NCBI RefSeq assembly: GCF_009765875.1
Contig: NZ_LMUP01000010.1
Location: forward strand, 178,367-242,366
DNA: 64,000 bases
DNA from: Pedobacter sp. L105
GTDB lineage: Bacteria > Bacteroidota > Bacteroidia > Sphingobacteriales > Sphingobacteriaceae
Direction of reading: 5' to 3'
The position numbers and the translations under genes were made by a program. The first letter of the stretch is position 1, and every line of letters begins with the position of its first letter. Positions 61,572 to 64,000 of this stretch are shown here, one piece after another. The notes under the pieces are model-generated. The model ran no database searches and was not told where the DNA came from. It worked only from the letters and a program-made list of their open reading frames with translations.

Positions 61572-61639
61572 TGTCCGCACTTGTCCTCTGGTAACTTTTC
61601 TACGTTATGACTATAAGCCTTGAATGTCCTCATTTGTCC
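61572..61639. promoter_or_regulatory. Two TGTCC-N5-TGTCC direct-repeat sites upstream of the DUF6266 operon
   Basis: TGTCC-GCACT-TGTCC at 61572-61586 and TGTCC-TCATT-TGTCC at 61625-61639. Half-sites are 10 bases apart (one helical turn) and the two sites start 53 bases apart (about five turns). The rest of the 61454-61788 gap holds only the promoter, a small ATGACT/AGTCAT dyad and a terminator. Confidence 0.6.
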
Positions 61640-61712
61640 TTAGCCATTTTTAAAAACGACGATAACAAATGCTGAATGATCCAGGAATTAACTATTTAAC
61701 GCAAATGAAAAA

Positions 61713-61733
61713 AGCCCGATATTGAACCGGGCT
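61713..61733 (-). terminator. Terminator of the excisionase-like gene
   Basis: AGCCCG (61713-61718) and CGGGCT (61728-61733) form the stem. On the minus strand the hairpin is followed by TTTTTT, 56 bases after the gene's stop. Confidence 0.75.
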
Positions 61734-61788
61734 CCTGTATAAAATAATAATTATCAAATGAATTGAAACCGGGCAATCTATCCAGTGA

Positions 61789-62058
61789 CTAGGGTCTTTT
61801 GAATCTTTTAAGATCACTCAATTTATAATAAGGAAAACCATTTTTTTCTATTTCTGCAAGCTTACCCTCGGATACATATCTTCGGATGGTGCGTGGATCC
61901 CTATTAATCTCATAAGCTGCTTCTTTTTGCGATAAATACGTTTCATGATCAACAGATATGGGTTGTTGATGAATTTGCCGCAAGATCGTGGGTAAGTCTT
62001 TAATCAGACCTATCAAACAATTCAATTTTTGTAATATTTCCCGCTGTAAAAAGTTCAA
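61789..62058 (-). CDS. Excisionase-like helix-turn-helix protein
   Basis: The 89-residue protein ends in a MerR/excisionase-type winged helix: YLSQKEAAYEINRDPRTIRRYVSEGKLAEIEKNGFPYYKLSDLKRF. The N-terminal half (LNCLIGLIKDLPTILRQI) is helical and may dimerise. Such proteins act as small transcription factors or as excision factors of mobile elements; no integrase is in the window. It could regulate the neighbouring DUF6266 genes. The 183-base gap upstream (62059-62241) is AT-rich and holds no recognised element. Confidence 0.78.
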   Translation of the reverse strand: MNFLQREILQKLNCLIGLIKDLPTILRQIHQQPISVDHETYLSQKEAAYEINRDPRTIRRYVSEGKLAEIEKNGFPYYKLSDLKRFKRP

Positions 62059-62241
62059 TGCTTGTAGATGTTAATGATCCGATCAATAGTGTTGATATAT
62101 TTGGTTAACATTAAATTACGAAAAAGTTATTTTATTTGCAAAATAAAATATGCTATTTATACTCATTACTTTTCAAAGTATATATATTATTTTAAAATCT
62201 GCCCAACTAAATTCGCCATAATCCATCTTGATTAATAAATT

Positions 62242-62892
62242 CTACGCTGATGGATTCCAAATAAATTGCCCGGTGTAAATGCTATTAGATATACTTTTGT
62301 AGTTTATGGCAATGAATGAGATATACGTTTCTATAATAACCGGCTTTTTGCTTAAAGGTAGTATCAATTGCTCTACGCCTTTTTTTCTTTTTGCACCGAT
62401 GATTGAACAAACAGCCTGTTTTTTTTCCGGAAAATAGGCCATTAGCAATACCCGATCTGTTGGTTTAAACCCATTACTAATATTATCAGTATTCCAGGTA
62501 AATTCTATACCGTGATTTATCAGGTATGCTTTTACATCCTTTGTCGCAGGCATCTTTCCATTACTAAATAAGACTTTACTATAGTCAATATATTTATTAG
62601 GGTAAACACCAGTTAAAGCATTTTTATAATTATAGGAACAGGCCATGTTATGCTGGCTCTTACGTGCCAGTTTAGCTTCCAGCTCAAATCCAATTTCAAT
62701 AAATTCTTTCACTGGTTTTAATAATGCCGAGATTAGGGATAAGCTCTGCTGATTAGCCAATTCCGGTAAGGTAACGGGTTTTAATCTTTTTCCTATTTTA
62801 CGTTTAATAACCTGACCATTGAGTTCGTAAACTACAAAACCATCTATTTTACCTCTAAAACCATTGTCCATTCCGTCTTTTAATTTTGCCAT
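62242..62892 (-). CDS. DUF6266 family protein, second full-length copy
   Basis: The 216-residue protein matches the family pattern of the gene at 60809: MAKLKDGMDNGFRGKIDGFV, ...KRLKPVTLPELANQQ, FIEIGFE, NALTGVYPNKYIDYSKVLFSNGK, a beta-rich C-terminal half and ISNSIYTGQF at the end. It stands alone, separated from the operon by the HTH gene, which suggests duplication followed by separate control. Function unknown. Confidence 0.78.
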   Translation of the reverse strand: MAKLKDGMDNGFRGKIDGFVVYELNGQVIKRKIGKRLKPVTLPELANQQSLSLISALLKPVKEFIEIGFELEAKLARKSQHNMACSYNYKNALTGVYPNKYIDYSKVLFSNGKMPATKDVKAYLINHGIEFTWNTDNISNGFKPTDRVLLMAYFPEKKQAVCSIIGAKRKKGVEQLILPLSKKPVIIETYISFIAINYKSISNSIYTGQFIWNPSA

Positions 62893-63007
62893 TTTCTTAT
62901 GAGTTATGTAAATAATTTATCCATTATTACCTAAAATAAATAATTGTTTTGAGGATAACAAGATAATTAGTATAGTTTATTTCGTGTGTGGGATCATATA
63001 AACGAAT

Positions 63008-63080
63008 GTTCCGGAGGGGCTATTCATAGGGTTGACATAGGTTTTATCTATGTCAACCCTATGTATAGCCCCTCCGGAAC
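63008..63080. repeat. Very long near-perfect inverted repeat (33-base arms)
   Basis: Arms at 63008-63040 and 63048-63080 are reverse complements except for one central T/T mismatch, around a 7-base loop. The outer ends read GTTCCGGAGGGGC and GCCCCTCCGGAAC; the inner part contains CATAGGGTTGACATAG. It lies between the cold-shock gene and a DUF6266 gene, both on the minus strand, apart from the cold-shock terminator. It is much longer than a normal terminator and resembles a REP-type or other small palindromic element. The rest of the 62893-63219 gap shows only AT-rich sequence and that terminator. Confidence 0.8.
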
Positions 63081-63163
63081 CCGTGATAATATGCAAGTTG
63101 AATCCTACTATCCTATACCAATATTAGTCTACAGGAACGCGGGTGGCAGGAAAATATTTGTAC

Positions 63164-63196
63164 GCAAAAAAGCCGGCCTGAATAAACAGGCCGGCT
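63164..63196 (-). terminator. Terminator of the cold-shock gene
   Basis: AGCCGGCCTG (63171-63180) and CAGGCCGGCT (63187-63196) form a perfect 10-base stem with a 6-base loop. On the minus strand TTTTTTG follows directly. Confidence 0.88.
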
Positions 63197-63219
63197 CGGT
63201 ATTTATAATGCGATAATTA

Positions 63220-63411
63220 TTAGACTAACTGAACATTAACTGCATTAAGACCTTTACGGCCTTCTTCAACATCGTAACTAACTTTATCGTTCTCACGGAT
63301 GCTGGCCATTAGACCTGTTGAATGAACAAAGATTTCACTGTCGCCATTTGCTGGTACGATAAATCCGAAACCTTTAGTTTCATTAAAAAATTTTACTACT
63401 CCTTCTTGCAT
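63220..63411 (-). CDS. CspA family cold-shock protein
   Basis: The 63-residue OB-fold RNA chaperone starts MQEGVVKFFNETKGFGFI and has the RNP motifs KGFGFI and EIFVHSTGL, ending LNAVNVQLV. The frame extends to 63438, but a -7 promoter box at 63436-63443 makes the ATG at 63411 the only reasonable start; it also matches the usual family length. Cold-shock proteins bind single-stranded RNA and melt structure. It is a single-gene unit with its own promoter and terminator. Confidence 0.93.
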   Translation of the reverse strand: MQEGVVKFFNETKGFGFIVPANGDSEIFVHSTGLMASIRENDKVSYDVEEGRKGLNAVNVQLV

Positions 63412-63435
63412 TGTATTTTTATTATAATTAAAGTA

Positions 63436-63443
63436 CAAATGTA
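63436..63443 (-). promoter_or_regulatory. -7 promoter box for the cold-shock gene (TACATTTG on the minus strand)
   Basis: CAAATGTA on the + strand is the exact reverse complement of TAnnTTTG, 25 bases upstream of the ATG at 63411. The leader would be about 20 bases, much shorter than the long cold-regulated leader of E. coli cspA. Confidence 0.55.
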
Positions 63444-63478
63444 AATATAAAAAACTGTAAATCCATAGTTTACTAGAA

Positions 63479-63859
63479 TTATATATTTATCAGGTTTAGA
63501 TTCTTCCCTGGATTATTGAAATAGCGCTCATAAACAATCTTTCCTTCTTCCACCTGGAAGACCCACGACTCTCTTACTGAGCTATGTCCAAAATCGGCTA
63601 TGGTCATTTCCATTAGCAGCCTGAAACAGAAATAATCTCCAATAATTAAAGGATCTGAGATTACTGTATCATGAAATTCTTCAACATGCATCATGTTACG
63701 CATGGATTTGTTGAATATTTTTTTTATTCCTTTTCTTCTTCTGGTCAATAAGAATTGAGGTCTATTCATGTCTTTTGCATACAACTCCTGAATGGCTTCC
63801 TCTACTCTATCTTCGCGCCAAAGTTTGATGAATTTGTCGGCAACTTTCTGAGTATTCAT
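63479..63859 (-). CDS. NTF2/SnoaL-like domain protein
   Basis: The 126-residue protein (NTQKVADKFIKLWREDRVEEAIQELYA, then FHDTVISDPLIIGDYFCFRLLMEMTI and SWVFQVEEGKIVYERYFNNPG) has the helix-then-curved-sheet order of the SnoaL/NTF2-like fold. Such domains bind small hydrophobic ligands or catalyse isomerisations; the specific role is unknown. It lies upstream of the cold-shock gene on the same strand, but the latter has its own promoter. The remaining 140 bases to the window end show no feature. Confidence 0.75.
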   Translation of the reverse strand: MNTQKVADKFIKLWREDRVEEAIQELYAKDMNRPQFLLTRRRKGIKKIFNKSMRNMMHVEEFHDTVISDPLIIGDYFCFRLLMEMTIADFGHSSVRESWVFQVEEGKIVYERYFNNPGKNLNLINI

Positions 63860-64000
63860 TGTTTAAATATTAGGTAAATGATAACTAATGCAATGAAGGT
63901 ACTAAAGAATTTTTAATTTCAAAACCGGATAAAGCTTAGTTTTACAGCACAATATGCCTATAAATAAAAAAAAATAGACCTATTCAATTTGTTAACGTTT

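Noticed and set aside
58091..62892. A prophage or integrated element
   Set aside because: Despite lysin-like and excisionase-like genes, no integrase, capsid, portal, terminase or attachment-site pair was seen in the window.
62986..63216. Open frame of 76 codons on the + strand across the long hairpin
   Set aside because: Much of it is the inverted repeat and the cold-shock terminator read as codons; it has no leader signals or recognisable family pattern.
63412..63438. Extended start of the cold-shock protein
   Set aside because: The extra nine codons run into the promoter -7 box, and the family begins at the ATG at 63411.

Overview
The window looks like a chromosomal segment of a member of the Bacteroidota, most likely family Sphingobacteriaceae (Pedobacter or a close relative). 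The reasons are: promoters of the Bacteroidota type (TAnnTTTG) in front of several genes; families typical of the phylum (GLPGLI protein, DUF3667, DUF3347, DUF6266, GH106 and GH109 enzymes, long CarboxypepD_reg/beta-barrel outer-membrane proteins); and scarcity of Shine-Dalgarno sequences. No rRNA, tRNA, insertion sequence, integrase or CRISPR array was recognised.

Layout. 1-5.4 kb: start of recQ, arabinose-5-phosphate isomerase, mannose-1-phosphate guanylyltransferase, rlmB and dnaB. 5.5-13.4 kb: chromate-type transporter, TPR protein, etfB-etfA, a bifunctional-nuclease-family protein, a concentrative nucleoside transporter, a DUF3667 membrane protein, and an SPFH protein with a 56-residue Arc-like partner. 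13.6-25.5 kb: outer-membrane barrel plus GLPGLI protein, TerC, citrate synthase, a DUF3347 lipoprotein, a small porin-like protein, miaA, an overlapping pair of unknown genes, a metallo-beta-lactamase-fold hydrolase and a class IV aminotransferase. 25.7-31 kb: three tandem copies of an unrecognised ~90-residue protein family, each behind the same conserved leader, then a GH106 enzyme and a family-2 glycosyltransferase. 31-36 kb: a ter-type stress operon (HAD, phosphoribosyltransferase, two TerD proteins, TelA, a coiled-coil protein). 36-46 kb: ATP-grasp-like protein, topB, a histone-deacetylase-fold hydrolase, kynU, yjbQ, a GNAT-like protein and an MscS-type channel. 46-53 kb: GH109-type oxidoreductase, a Cys-rich peptide with a double-glycine leader, a glycosyltransferase/ATP-grasp pair, a MocR-type regulator, and the fourth copy of the small family with its leader. 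53.3-57.9 kb: a biotin operon (bioF-bioD-bioB-bioA) headed by a putative ferritin-like diiron protein. 58-64 kb: an accessory operon with DUF6266-type paralogues, a secreted NlpC/P60-like hydrolase and an overlapping small membrane protein, then an excisionase-like HTH gene, a third DUF6266 protein, a very long hairpin, a cold-shock gene and an NTF2-like protein.

The strongest leads for undescribed biology are: (1) the four-copy small-protein family with a conserved leader (GAAAACCTT-N4-AGAGTA plus a hairpin just before the start codon); (2) the diiron protein as first gene of a biotin operon that shows no bioC or bioH; (3) two paralogous ATP-grasp-like proteins, one paired with a glycosyltransferase near a putative ribosomally made peptide; (4) the DUF6266/lysin-like operon with paired TGTCC-N5-TGTCC repeats upstream; (5) a hairpin with 33-base arms at 63.0 kb. 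All start choices and functions are read by eye; no database search was run.
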